NCBI GenBank assembly: GCA_019787685.1
Contig: JAHNUO010000025.1
Coordinates: 401,466-465,465 of the forward strand
Direction: 5' to 3'
DNA: 64,000 bases
Source: Chiua virens
Taxonomy: Eukaryota; Basidiomycota; Agaricomycetes; Boletales; Boletaceae
Within the stretch, counting starts at the first letter, position 1. Each line of letters begins with the position of its first letter. Shown here one piece after another: positions 35,280 through 46,458 of the stretch. Made by a program: the position numbers and the translations under genes. The notes under the pieces were generated by a model. The model did not search any database and was not told where the DNA came from. It worked only from the letters and a program-made list of their open reading frames with translations.

Positions 35280-36660
35280 CATCGGCATCAGTTATATCGA
35301 AGCCATTGGTTTGCGCCCATGGCTTGCTGAGCCAAGACGAAGACAATGTACATGGGTATACCTCTGGAAAAGGACGAGCATGCTCAGGAATAGTCCGGGG
35401 CCGGCGAGAGTGAGGTATGCTTTCAAAATCCCGAGGATACCGACAAGCAGAAACAATGCATACAGTGGATCATGTTTAAATATCCATGATAAGGACAGGC
35501 AGGACAAAAAAAAGTGATAACCTACAGGAATTTAGTGCACGTTAGTTGAGACGCATGTCACGAGATGAAGATAGACAGACGTCAGAGTTCCAGTCACGAG
35601 GATTAGGAACCACACACAGAGAACACCATGAAGAATGACCTGAAATGGTCAAACATCTCTGAGGAAATACCACCACAAGCCTGGATCGGGGGTCAGATCT
35701 GGAAGAGAGTCAAGCTGTCGCATAGGGTCATTCACATCACTCATATAGAAGAATCCACTGTTTAAATACGAACTTCATTCCATACGTGTCACGTACCCAT
35801 CCCCACCCTCCACCTACTGTGACTGAGGCAGCACCAAAAGGACGAGCCAATACATGGAGAACTGCGCTGCATATTTTTACACAATGGGGAGATCACCCTT
35901 GAATGCTTGCGGAGACGCAGTTGAGATACCGGGAAGTAACCAACAACATCAAGACCGGAAGGAGTAAAAGGAATGCTGATATGGAGAGGTGGGTCGAAAT
36001 GCAAGAGCCAAGAGGGTTTCCGATAGTTTACCTGAAGTGCAAGGAATAGACGTAACAGAGTAGGCATGCCAGCTTTTCAATAACGGAGTCAACCCACCTT
36101 CAGAGGCAAACATGAGGGTAACAATGACCGCCATGTTCTCAAAGGTGGATGTAGGCAATGCGAGAGACGGGAGAAACAGGTATGGATTCAGGACGACCAT
36201 TGCGACAACCAAGCAGTCGCGGGTACTAGAGCCCTTACTAATGCGTTGACGGGCATGCCATATGCGGAGCAGCGCCCAAGTACCTACGATGTCGCTCAAC
36301 GCCCATATTAGGATAGAGGACGGTAGAAAAGAGGGAAAGAAACAATGAGGACTAGACAGAAGGACCTTGTCAAAGATTTAGAAGCCTGAAATGAACTCAA
36401 CCCTCACATGACGAAAAACGCCTCCAGCATGATAAGGGTCAATATCATGGCTATTTGAAAGCCAAATGGGCCCTCTTTCACTGCACCTGTTGATTAAAAT
36501 GTCTGCTCATGAAATGCGAAAATACACTCTCTGACAGCAGGGATATGAAGTCAAACAGGAGGACAGTTGATGATCATATTGACGTTCACTTATCGAAGGT
36601 AACGGAATCAACACCAACAACAATCTGAATGTCGCAAGAACTGGCAGACGAAGAGACTTG
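35280..36660 (-). pseudogene. PIGU: PIG-U/GAB1 (GPI transamidase subunit) pseudogene
   Basis: Fragments of PIG-U lie in order on the minus strand but in changing frames. They are LATFRLLLVLIPLPSISE and LSSCLTSYP (near 36640-36540), then DIDPYHAGGVFRH (near 36450-36410), SSLFLSLFSTVLYP and LSDIVGTWALLRIW (near 36345-36240), ENMAVIVTLMFASEG, GKLSETLLALAF and then frame-shifted THLSISAFLLLLPVLMLL (near 36030-35950), DLTPDPGLWWYF then MFDHFRSFF (near 35690-35630), and KHDPLYALFLLVGILGILKA then PGLFLSMLVLF (near 35480-35375). PIG-U is a multi-pass ER membrane subunit of the complex that attaches GPI anchors. At least five frameshifts separate the fragments. Spliceable intron remnants are present, so this is a decayed gene copy, not a retrocopy. 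A working copy is expected elsewhere. Neighbouring genes close in frame over thousands of bases, which argues against sequencing error as the cause. Confidence 0.85.
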
Positions 36661-37128
36661 GAGATTTGCAATGACGAAATGCACCGGAAGCTGTGGGAAT
36701 TATGAAAAAAATGCCACGTTCTGATTGGTCGCCAGTACCTTACATAATTCGAGTACTAATGCTCAGCGAAGGCAAAGCAATGGAGGACGGCACCTAAACC
36801 GTATTATATTGTTGAAGCACTCAAAGTGACAAGCGATCTTGGAAGTATCCTAGTTTGAACTTTGAGCTCGTGCAACAGACACAATTCCGGCTCCGCAGTC
36901 ATTGGGCATCCAGGTTGAACTTCAACCGTTGAAGGCAAGAACCTCGTTTACTCACAAGTTGTGGCGCATATGCTGATCAAGTGAACCTTTTATATAAATC
37001 AGATCCTCAAAATGCGGTATGTTTTAGTTTGAAGGCCACATAAACAAGCCGAATACAAATTTCTACCTATGTCGGTCCTACGGTGAGAGCACCAATAGTA
37101 CTCGTTATACTTCCCATATAGGCACAAA
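36661..37128. other. Intergenic between PIG-U relic and HET gene
   Basis: A divergent upstream region. A CCAAT-like motif (gattgg) lies near 36722. No coding sequence is seen. Confidence 0.4.
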
Positions 37129-38974
37129 TTGAAATACCTGGACCCCGTTCCGCTTTCAATACCAAATAGGACGCGATTCACCATCGATCGAACTATGCAA
37201 GTCCCAGACATGGTCACGAAACTCTGCGAAGTTTGCTCAAAAGTAGACATGGAACTCCTCACACATCAGCTGCATCCTTGTCGTAATCCCTTACCTTGTC
37301 TCTACCCCCCATACAGGCGTAGAGACGAAACATACCTTGTACTTGGATCTGTAGATGAAATCAAGAGTCGGCGTTCAACCTGCGATCTTTGCAGACTCAT
37401 CGCGCAGGCCCTGGATAAAGAGCCCTCAGATCTCGGTGGCACATGTCGCATAACAGAGAACGAGGAGTACTGCAGCTTCACGTTGCCGAGAAACGTTGAG
37501 GCTCGAGATCCTGGCGTCACCCATTTCCATCTCACGCAGGCTTCCGTCATCTTCGATACATCTATTCCGGATGATTTATTTGGACCTCCCCTCCCTTGGG
37601 TTGTCAAAGAATGGGATGACCGTAGACCCCGCTATATTCTACATTTTCAGGTTAGTGAGTATATTTTAAGTCAACTTGAGGCTAATAATCCATGTCAAGA
37701 TTAAGGGCAGACGCGACTCTGAGGCAATTGATCTAACTGCCGCCTCTATGCAACCGGATCGAGGAGTTCTCGACATCATCGGTGGCAGATACGTAGGCCC
37801 ACAATTAAACTCACAGCTCGTACGGAGATGGCTTCGCGAATGCGAATGCGAGCATGGGGATGTATGCATCCCTACATCGCGACTTCAGATCGAGGGTGAC
37901 GGTCAACCGACCTTTGTGATCGATGTTATTCAGTCGTGTCTCGTGGAATCCCCTTCGCGTTGTCGCTATGTTGCCTTAAGTTACGTTTGGGGCACCGCTA
38001 CAGTATTCAAGCATCTCCTAGAGAACACCCAAGACCTTCGGAAGCCAGGTTCCTTGCGCTCGTTGCCCATCCCCACCACAATCCGAGACGCCATAACCCT
38101 AGTGCGGCTCATTGGCGAACGCTATCTATGGGTTGATTCCCTTTGTATCGTTCAGAACGACCAGAGGATGCAACAAGAAGAGATCATGCGTATGGGAACA
38201 ATTTATTCGGGAGCTCTGTTCACCATCATCGCTGCTGCTGGAGATCATGCAGACACTGGGCTTCCGGGTGTTGAACGGGGATCCCGTGAACAAACGCAGA
38301 AGACGTTAAATTTTGGAAACTGCGAACTTTTGACGGTCATTAACATCCTCAGATTCCAAGGCGGAATCGATAACACGATATGGGCGTCGCGTGCATGGAC
38401 TTTCCAGGAACGGATTTTGTCCAACAGATTACTAGTGTTCTCGGAGCGCCAGGTTTACTGGAACTGTCGTTCGGCATCTCTTTCGGAAGAGCGTGTTCTT
38501 GAAGAAGTCCAGGATATTGATTGGCACCGCCCCCCCTTCCCTCAGTCACGCTTATCGGATGAATATCTTTCATGGAAACCCCTGCAGTCTGTGGAGTATT
38601 GCAATCTCTATCATGATCTTGTTTACAACTACCGACAACTCCACTCCACTTCTTGTATAGGTCAGCTGCACTTTTGGACCAGTCTTGCGAACGTCAGGGC
38701 CGTTCGAAGAGAGTGGATTGACGGGGCGAGACGGGTTGACTACTTTCTTAACCCTGATCCAGATTTTCGGGCGAACACGAATACAACTGAATATATCGAA
38801 GTCGTCAGGCAGCAGGACTTCATCGTGGTGGCAGGGCGTGGTACTAGGAAGCTCATCCTGTTGGCCGTTGAGTGGAGAGATGGCGTGGTATACAGAGTTG
38901 GGAAGACAGAGGTCGAGGAAGCGCACTGGCTCGCGATAGAAAACAGGCAGTGGCGGTTGATAACTATGGGATGA
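37129..38974 (+). CDS. HET-domain (heterokaryon incompatibility) protein
   Basis: Two exons (37129-37650, 37700-38974) with a 49-nt intron give 598 residues. The HET domain (PF06985) is marked by CRYVALSYVWG and then RYLWVDSLCIVQND, with MGTIYSGALFTIIAAAGDHA and WASRAWTFQERILSNRLLVF. The N-terminus has the CxxC-type start typical of these proteins (LCEVCSKVD, later STCDLCRLIAQAL). HET domains trigger cell death in vegetative incompatibility and allorecognition in filamentous fungi. Here the domain is not fused to an obvious NACHT or repeat sensor, so partner and trigger are unknown. The start could also be the ATG at 37195. Confidence 0.9.
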
Positions 38975-39329
38975 TCATTCACGACACGATGCAAAGGATT
39001 TCCTGCCAACCCCCACCCTGAAACAACAGTAGCCATTTAATTTTCCTCGTCTTGCCACGTTCAACTTTGCTATGAACGCAGTCTATCCCTAGGAATTCTT
39101 AGGTTTATGGTGTCAATGACTCGGAACTTACACACGAAAGTGTCTTGTCTCAGAACCACAAAGATCTCTACCAGAAACTTCTTATTGATCAGACGATCAT
39201 ATAATAGTAGAGATACTTCGGATTAAAAATATGCCACTATGCATTATTACACACGAGAACTATCCTTGTACTACTGCAATGAAGAAACCAAATTATAAGC
39301 TATTTGATGGTCCAGGAACCTGAAAACGT
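38975..39329. other. Intergenic, 3' ends of HET and Hsp20
   Basis: This lies between two converging genes. It is AT-rich near 39190-39300 and I see no gene. Confidence 0.5.
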
Positions 39330-39907
39330 CTACAGAACGGTGACACGCTTGGGCTCTTGTTCAGGAGACGTCTTCGGGAACGTGATTGTCAAGACGCCGT
39401 TCTCCATCTTGGCGTTGACATCCTCAGGCTGGTACGCACTGCGTCAGTCAAACATCAGGAAAAATTCGATCTCGAGCTTACCTTGGTCCCAAAGGGAAGC
39501 TGTAACGTACGAGAGAATTTCCCAGCGCAACGTTCGCGAACTGCATACGCCCTCTCTCCCTCAGTCGAATCCGAGACGGGGAATTCGCCAGAGACTATCA
39601 GCCTGTTCTGGTGAACATCAATGGTCACGTTGTCCGATGTCAAGCCAGGCAGCTCGAATGTGACCGATACCGTATTATCTTTGGATTCGTAAACGTCCAA
39701 TCTAGAGTACGCGTTCAGTGGCAGATAAAGAAGATGGGGAAATAAAATTTACCTTGGACGATAGATCTCGTAGCGTTTAGGTGCGGAATGTCTATTAGTC
39801 TCCGTCGAGGAAGCGCTGGCGTGGTGACACAGCCGAGCTGCAAGAGCATCTTCAAAGAGACGGTTGAACTCGGACACAGGATCGTAGTAGAAATGGAGCA
39901 AAGTCAT
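39330..39907 (-). CDS. Small heat-shock protein (Hsp20/alpha-crystallin)
   Basis: Three exons (39907-39753, 39701-39482, 39428-39330) give 157 residues, all in frame. The N-terminus (MTLLHFYYDPVSEFNRLF) is the usual flexible part. The alpha-crystallin domain follows: VTFELPGLTSDNVTIDVHQN then RLIVSGEF, and KFSRTLQLPFGTK. It ends with the signature NGVLTITFPK before the short C-terminal tail. Hsp20 proteins form oligomers that hold unfolding proteins during heat stress without using ATP. Size fits the family (about 17-18 kDa). A heat-shock element and a TATA box lie upstream, so it should be heat-inducible. Confidence 0.93.
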
Positions 39908-40007
39908 TTGTCAAGTGGATTTGATGTTTAGAACAGAGGATCAAGTTTGTTCACCGGTACTCGTTATAAAATGAAGACACGATGATCAGAATCGAGCCAA
40001 GGGGCAC

Positions 40008-40046
40008 TTTATAAAGCTTGAATTGGTCATCTGTAACGTTCTAGAG
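40008..40046 (-). promoter_or_regulatory. Hsp20 promoter: heat-shock element and TATA box
   Basis: On the minus strand CTCtaGAAcgTTA (around 40046-40033) is a near-match to alternating TTC/GAA heat-shock units. It is followed by the palindromic TATA box CTTTATAAAG (40016-40008), about 100 bp before the ATG. Confidence 0.55.
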
Positions 40047-42676
40047 TAAACGGGAATGTTTATGATATTTGCGAGGTAGTCTTATCCACCATTTCCAGGT
40101 GTGTGCCGGGGTGTTCTGCAAAGTTCGAGGTCGTTCGAACATAGGTTGGTGTTGAGTCCCATATTCGGAAGGTTAAGGTTTGTTTGGACCTGTTTGGAAA
40201 TGATAGGATTGGAGTAACTTACCGGAACGCCTTGGCAACAATCATGAATATTGGCACTAAGCCTCGACTGAGTATAGCCTCCGAATAATTGTCGCGAGTG
40301 GAGTTCTAGGTGAGATAATAATCTGTGTTATCAGCCCCTCTTTTACCCTGCTGAGTATCAACAATTACGTTGCTTTCTGTGGTCACTCGCTCAAACTTGG
40401 CACTTAAACGTTAAACACACACAAGTGATTTAATTTCCACTGGAATACCATAAATGCCGACGATTTGGTCAAGGTCAGTGGCGGCCTGCTGAAAGATTAC
40501 CCGGCTCCGAGCATCATCATTGTGAGGCTGGGTAACTGAGTTTGAAGTTCCCTCTCCACAGGATTGGAGCTAATTACCGACCCTATCTCATCGAGTCGGC
40601 ATCATGTCAAATCCCCATGCAGAGCAAACGTGATGCTTCTTTCGGGGTAAAGCTTTGTTCACCCACGTACGAGTCGGATCGCTGATTGGCGCGAACGGCT
40701 GCGGTGAGTGCTGTTCATAAAGCCTCCTTATAACACGCGACCGTTCCGGGCGTCCAGACCGTGACATGGCTGACCAAAACTTCATTTCCGGGTGGCAGAA
40801 CAAATTCGACATGGGCGCAACCCTTGCCGCACAGAACCGCAGCACCGGTTGCGGGAGCCTTTGTCCTTCCCAAATTCCGGTCGGCATATGCTGATTCAGA
40901 CAACAAGATCGTACACGCTTTTTTACGTGTTCGTGTACCTCGCGTCTTAGGCATTTTCCGCAGAAAACATCAGGTACCCAGTTGAGATCGATCAGCTATT
41001 CGTCTCGATGAGGGGACGCCACATATTTCGATCTCTTAGTGACCGAAGCCTCGATCGGAGCGGCATCCTCATGGACGACGAAGAGTTACAAGGAACAAGC
41101 TAAGCTTTATCCCGAATCCCAAAACAGATTGGCAACAAACGCTAGAACTTAAGAACGGGAGGGCCCAAACGCGGGGTCGATGGGCTCCAAACGTATGACA
41201 CTGATCAGTGACACGTCTGTGGTTGCTTATTTCAATCGAAGGGTCACAGGTGGTGTTAATAAGTGAAGGAGTCCCCATATAGTTCCCATAAAACACACGG
41301 TGGGGAAGAACCGGACGCTTCGGCGCATTCGTCGGAGATCTTTCGAGTGAGTCTAAAGCTGTATATATGTACCCCTTGAACAGCAGGGACCAGGTGCGTT
41401 GGCGAACATTCTTTCGGTCGTGTCTGGTTTCCTGATGGTGATATGATTGGGGTGTGTCCCAACCTCTTTTCCCCTGTAACGCAGCACGCGAGTATATCCA
41501 CGGACCGTCATCCGGGACACAGTCAATGACATTCATGGCCCTGGCCAAGGCTAATCCGTTCATCCGAAGCGATCGCAGTATAACGTGACATCGGACCTCT
41601 CCTATCTTTTGATCAGCTGCTGGGTGTTCTCCATTCAGTCGAGTCCGAGTCAACCCGATCGACTTCCCACGATTTGCAAGGTAGAATCGTTTCTTTCCTT
41701 GGTCTCGCTGCGTAGTTTGTTCCGAAGAAACCAGAAAAGAAAGTCGCTTAATCGCAAAAGCCTTGACTCGCTGACACAAAAAGGCAAGGTGATAGGTGTT
41801 GCATTGCATCGCGGGAACGTTCCACGAAATCTATAAAGCCACATCATGAGGTACGGACACAAGGATGGGTGCTTTGATCAAACGGTCACCGGTCATCCCT
41901 CAGTTCCCCGGATAGGATTGCTACCCGATACGCGCACGCGTACTACTGTTGTATCCAGCGTTCAGACGTCGCTTCGCGTGGCAGCACGTCGCCATTCATC
42001 CGAAACAGAAACACGTACATTGAAACGATGTGGCCAATTCGACACTGAGGCACCATCACGGCTTCGACTCGGCTTTCCGCCTTCCTATTCACCCGTTTTC
42101 CCCGGACCGCCCCTATTCACTTCCGAATGAGAGTGCGACGCGATCGTGGTCACGGTCCTGGATGTATGGCTGTCTTGAAATTTCTGCAGATAGTCGACAG
42201 TCGACATCCCTTGTAAGGCACGATTGTCTTCCTACCTGTAAAAGGGCCTGCCTACAAGACTAGATCGAACCCCCTATCCCGTTAGGTTCTATGGAATTCA
42301 CACAATATTCACTCCCACTCCAGGAATCAAAGCTCTTCAAGTTACTGTGCAGTCGTGGGCATGGTGATCATCGACGCTTCCTCGCATCTGATCGTAGCCT
42401 TGGTGATGAAGCCGCATGATACGTGTACACTATACAATCTGCAGCTGCTATTCACGATATTAATGTTGTTGAAATCCAGGAATGCATAGGCATATCGGGC
42501 TCACGGCTGATACAGGATTCAACGGAAATGGACAAAAAAGGGACGACGAACGAAAGATCAAGAGGAAGTGACGACGAAACCGGATGGTTGACATCCACGA
42601 AACGTGCGCAGCGCGCTTCCCGCCGTCGAAAATGAGTTGCGATAGGCTCCAAAAAATGACTCGGAGATCATCCGGC
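40047..42676. other. 2.6 kb without a recognisable gene
   Basis: Open frames of up to 246 codons occur (41069-41809 minus; 40715-40954 minus, rich in Arg/Lys at its start). None matches a family I know, none has convincing splice sites, and the opposite strand is also partly open. I treat them as unproven. The 3' end of the monooxygenase lies at the right edge. Confidence 0.4.
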
Positions 42677-44554
42677 TCACAGACGTGCCAACGGGCCAAT
42701 CGTTCGCATGCCATGTTCCTTCCACCACTTCTCCGCCTCGACGTCCGCATCGTACCCAAACTGCACACGGCTCTTGTCCTTGTCCGCCCACTGATTCGCA
42801 TTCCCGCGATTCGCGTCCTCTTTGTTTGTGCTTCCACCCAGGTTCATATCCGCACTCACCCCCGGCACCGTTGCAGTGTTTCGCACCCTTTGCGCGACAT
42901 CCTCGCTCACCTCCTTTAGGGCGGCCACAGTCGCAGCTCGCATCTGTCGATCTCTCTCTTCCTGTTTAGGCCCATCCGGCAGGTGGAAGATGTGTTGGTT
43001 CAGTCGGGACGAGGCTTGGGTGTCTGTGGCACGCGCATAGCGGATGGATTCGTAGGCGCGTAAAAGAGGCGTGATCTGTGTCAAGGAAGAGAGGCGGGAG
43101 AACAGATTACCAAGAACGGCCGCGTCTTCGACCTACCACGCGTATGTGAGTATGGTGAAACATATATGGACGCGTTAGCGGTGCAGGAAAAGGAGACATG
43201 AGACATGATGGAGATGAAAGCGGAAAGCGGATACTCACGGCCATCGCAGAACCCTGTGCTCGGTATGGCTGCGGAAAGGGAATGATATCAGACGTATGTG
43301 ACCCGAGAATACCCGTGCATGCGCACCAGCATAGGGTGGCATGAATCCCCAAGTAAAGCTAGTTTCCCGCCCTGGTGAACCCAGGTGCTCAATGGGGCAC
43401 GGTCCATGAGTTTCCAATTGAGTGTAGAGGGGATGAGTGCGAGGAGTTTTTGGACCCTACATGAGAGATAGGATGAGAACAGGACCTGGGATCGTGTGGA
43501 GAAGTCGCACGCACCGTGGCTCCCAACCCACAAAGTCAGCTCTCATTTTGTCAGCACTACCTTCGGCTGTCCAAGATTCTACCGAACCGTCGTCCGGATG
43601 CGCCAGAACAAGGTTAAACTCTTTTTTGGCGCGCTGAGCGGGTGGCGTTAGAACCGCTGTTGCTGATTGGGGATAGGAACGATGTGGCATCACGCACGAT
43701 GTTATAAGTCATGATGTGGCTTTTGGGGCCCATCCACCCGACCATCTCGGGCGTTTCGACAAGCGGACGAAGGAGGGGGTCATTGAGCAACAGTTCTGTG
43801 GGAATGATGGCTCTGTAGGCGGCATCTCCGGTCGGTGTTGGCTTATCAGGTCCACCGACGACGTATTGGCGAGTGAGACTCTTGACGCCATCTGCGCCAA
43901 TGACAAGATCAGCACGAATGACCTCTCCGGATTCAAGGGTAAGGGTGGGTATGGAGGGATCCAGCGAGACTACACGACAATTTGTGCGAATAGTGATGCG
44001 AGGATGGGGAGCTGCAAGCTCGTAGACGAGACGGTGAAAGTCTGCTCTCTGTGTTTACGTCACGATCAAAGGTGACGACAAAGGCGGAAAGATGGAGACT
44101 CAACGTGTATGTGATAATAAGGTGCGCCATAGTATTCCTCCATTGTGTCGCCCCACTTTGTCCAGGCTACGGTTTCTCCGGTAGACCCTGCGGAGGTTTG
44201 AAGCGGGGTTAGAGTGGAGATAAGATTAGAAAGGAGGTATGACATACATCGTCTCATGGTGAGTGCTTCGGGCTTGACGGAAACTTGCCTGAGTTTGTCG
44301 CCGAGACCCCATCGAATGAGGAGACGGGTAAGGTTTGGGCTGACCTGGATACCTGCGCCGATCTCGCCAATGGTGGAGGCGGCCTCGAGAATGGTGACGG
44401 TGTGGCCGGCTTCTGCGAGACAAAAGGCGGCGGCGAGACCTCCAAGGCCACAACCAACGACGACGATGTTGATAGGGAGGGGTGCACGACGCCCCTGAAA
44501 CAGGGGGTTCCGAGTCGATGTCGAATGGTCAGGGGCTGAAGTGCCGTTACCCAT
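42677..44554 (-). CDS. FAD-dependent monooxygenase (salicylate hydroxylase-like)
   Basis: Seven exons (44554-44248, 44187-44105, 44048-43698, 43633-43515, 43456-43327, 43268-43239, 43132-42677) give 491 residues in frame. The start is the first ATG; the longer frame upstream begins at TTG. Group A flavoprotein monooxygenase marks are all present: the dinucleotide fold VVVGCGLGGLAAAFCLAEAG followed by HTVTILEA, the GADGVKS (DG) motif, and the second FAD motif LALLGDSCHPMLPYRAQGSA followed by MAVEDAAVLG. These enzymes use NAD(P)H and oxygen to hydroxylate aromatic rings, often with decarboxylation. The exact substrate cannot be read from sequence. The gene is transcribed divergently from the CRAL-TRIO gene. 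Confidence 0.93.
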
Positions 44555-44867
44555 TGTAATTTCGAGGAAGAGGGGTGAGTAGGAAGAGAAGAGACTCTGA
44601 GACAAGTCACCCGGAACTTGCTAAACTCTTATAGCAAGGATGGTGTGAAACATTTAGAATAACAATAAGGGGAATGACGAGTAAGTTACTTATTGGACAT
44701 CCGGATGGACATTCACCCGGACCAACGGCTGTCAGGGGGACAACGACTGGATGAATATTCATCAGTCGCTGTGCTCATCGACGATGGCAACCAAATGAAC
44801 GTTGGTGATGATCATCAGACTCGTCTCTGTCAGGAATGTCATGGTTTGATACTCGTGGGAACCCCTA
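44555..44867. promoter_or_regulatory. Shared bidirectional promoter region
   Basis: There are 313 bp between the ATGs of the divergent monooxygenase and CRAL-TRIO genes, so both promoters must lie here. No specific factor site is recognised. Confidence 0.5.
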
Positions 44868-46458
44868 ATGTCTGACATTCTTCACGTCCTCCACGACAAT
44901 AACCACAACCTCCTCTGCCAGTACAACACCGCCAGGCCAGACCTTGCAGCCCTTGTTGATGCCGTGAAATGCCAGCTCGTCTCCCAGCTCCAACTTGAGC
45001 TCGCACTGCCAGACCATGACACCGCTTGGCTCTCCGAATGGCTTTCCGACATCGGTAAGCCCCAGTCTCGTTGAGGTCCATCACTCGACCCACCGCTTCT
45101 AGGGTCCATTTTCCGGATCTTCAAGGTAACTCATCCCGTCTCGGACTTACCCTGACCTCACCGTCTTTAGCGTCACAAGTTCACCCACTCCTCTGCCTTG
45201 CAGGTGATCCGCGCGATATCGATATGGCGTTTGCGTACTCTTCGTCCCATTCTTCTTATCCCCTCTTATCCCCTCTTTCATTGCCTTCCGTCACCGATTG
45301 CCGATCCATTTGGTCGACCCATAGTCTTTCTCAGGCTCGCATCTCTCCAAACCTTGACATGCTCCATCAAGGAAGCACTTCTACAAGAGGTCGAGCGTCT
45401 ACGCCTCCATCTCAGACACGTTCGGGATCTTCACCCTCACACCGGCTCTTTTCCGCTCCAATACATCGTCCTAGTCGATCTCGACGGCATATCAATACAA
45501 TACTCTGTGGGTTCATGTGTTGAATTCAATCACGTTATCGAGTTCCAAATAAAATAAAATATCATTCCATAAGAATCTCGATTTCGATCTCTTTTCGTGG
45601 ATTCTAACCGACATTGTACCACGATACCCTGGAATGCTGGCGGCAGGTAAGTCCCTGATCTAGACCTCTCGTTTCTGAGATACAAATAAAAAATCATTTC
45701 AGTATTCTTGCTGAATTATTCCTGGATACATTCGGGTGCTTGGTCCGTGGCAAGGTGTGTCTCACTCTCCGTTCTGATCGCCCAAAGCTGATGCGCTTGC
45801 TCGATGAGACACGTGCTGCCCTCCTCCACCATTGCCCGCGTGTTTTTTCCTTCCAAGGCGCAGCTTCTGACCTATTTCTCAGCGGCTTCCTTGCCTGCAG
45901 GTCAGCCCATTTTGCATTCCTCTCGCTCACAGCTGTCTTCCAGATCTGATCCACCAGTCAGACTATGGAGGTACCTTGCCGTCACTTGGCCAAATTGACG
46001 ATCCGCTTCGTTCACTGTATCAAACCCACTTACCACCGCCGCAACCCTCACCTGTTGATCTTCTCAACGCAACTCCACGTTCACCCCGAGTCCTCGGAGA
46101 ACACCCCATTTCGCCTCCCGCCACTCCCTCCGCTTTTGCCCCCAAACGTGCCTCATCCACGATTGCCCTCCCACCCTTTTCCCCGCAGAACCCCTTCTTC
46201 GGCTACCCCGCCGTTGCATCTGCTTCGAGCCCACACACGATCCGACACGTACGCAGGGGACTACGTGAGCTGGCATACACACTCATGGTCTTATGGTGGC
46301 GTCGTTGGGGCAGGTGGGTATGGTTATGGACGTGTGCAAGTACGTGCGGAGCACTGTTGATCCTCTTCCGGAGATTCCGTCGTGCAGGCGGCATCCAGCT
46401 GACTCTGGTGGAACGTCTTCGTGCGCTGATGGATGTCAAACACACGCGAGGGCGGTGA
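44868..46458 (+). CDS. CRAL-TRIO (Sec14-like) lipid-binding protein with C-terminal membrane segment
   Basis: Seven exons (44868-45054, 45103-45125, 45171-45506, 45574-45646, 45703-45754, 45809-45900, 45962-46458) give 419 residues in frame; exon 2 is only 23 nt. The CRAL-TRIO core runs from FGRPIVFLRLASL through YIVLVDLDG, DIVPRYPGMLAAVFLLNYSW, RVFFPSKAQLLTYF and DYGGTLPSLGQIDDPL. Such domains bind and move hydrophobic lipids such as phosphatidylinositol. A Pro/Ser-rich linker follows (about residues 295-350). A tryptophan-rich basic and apolar stretch (TLMVLWWRRW, WVWLWTCASTCGALLILF) then suggests a tail anchor. The domain is an established family; membrane anchoring is inference. Confidence 0.88.

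Noticed and set aside
41069..41809. 246-codon minus-strand open frame
   Set aside because: No family similarity, no splice context, and open frames on the other strand overlap it. It was kept only as a note in the intergenic entry.
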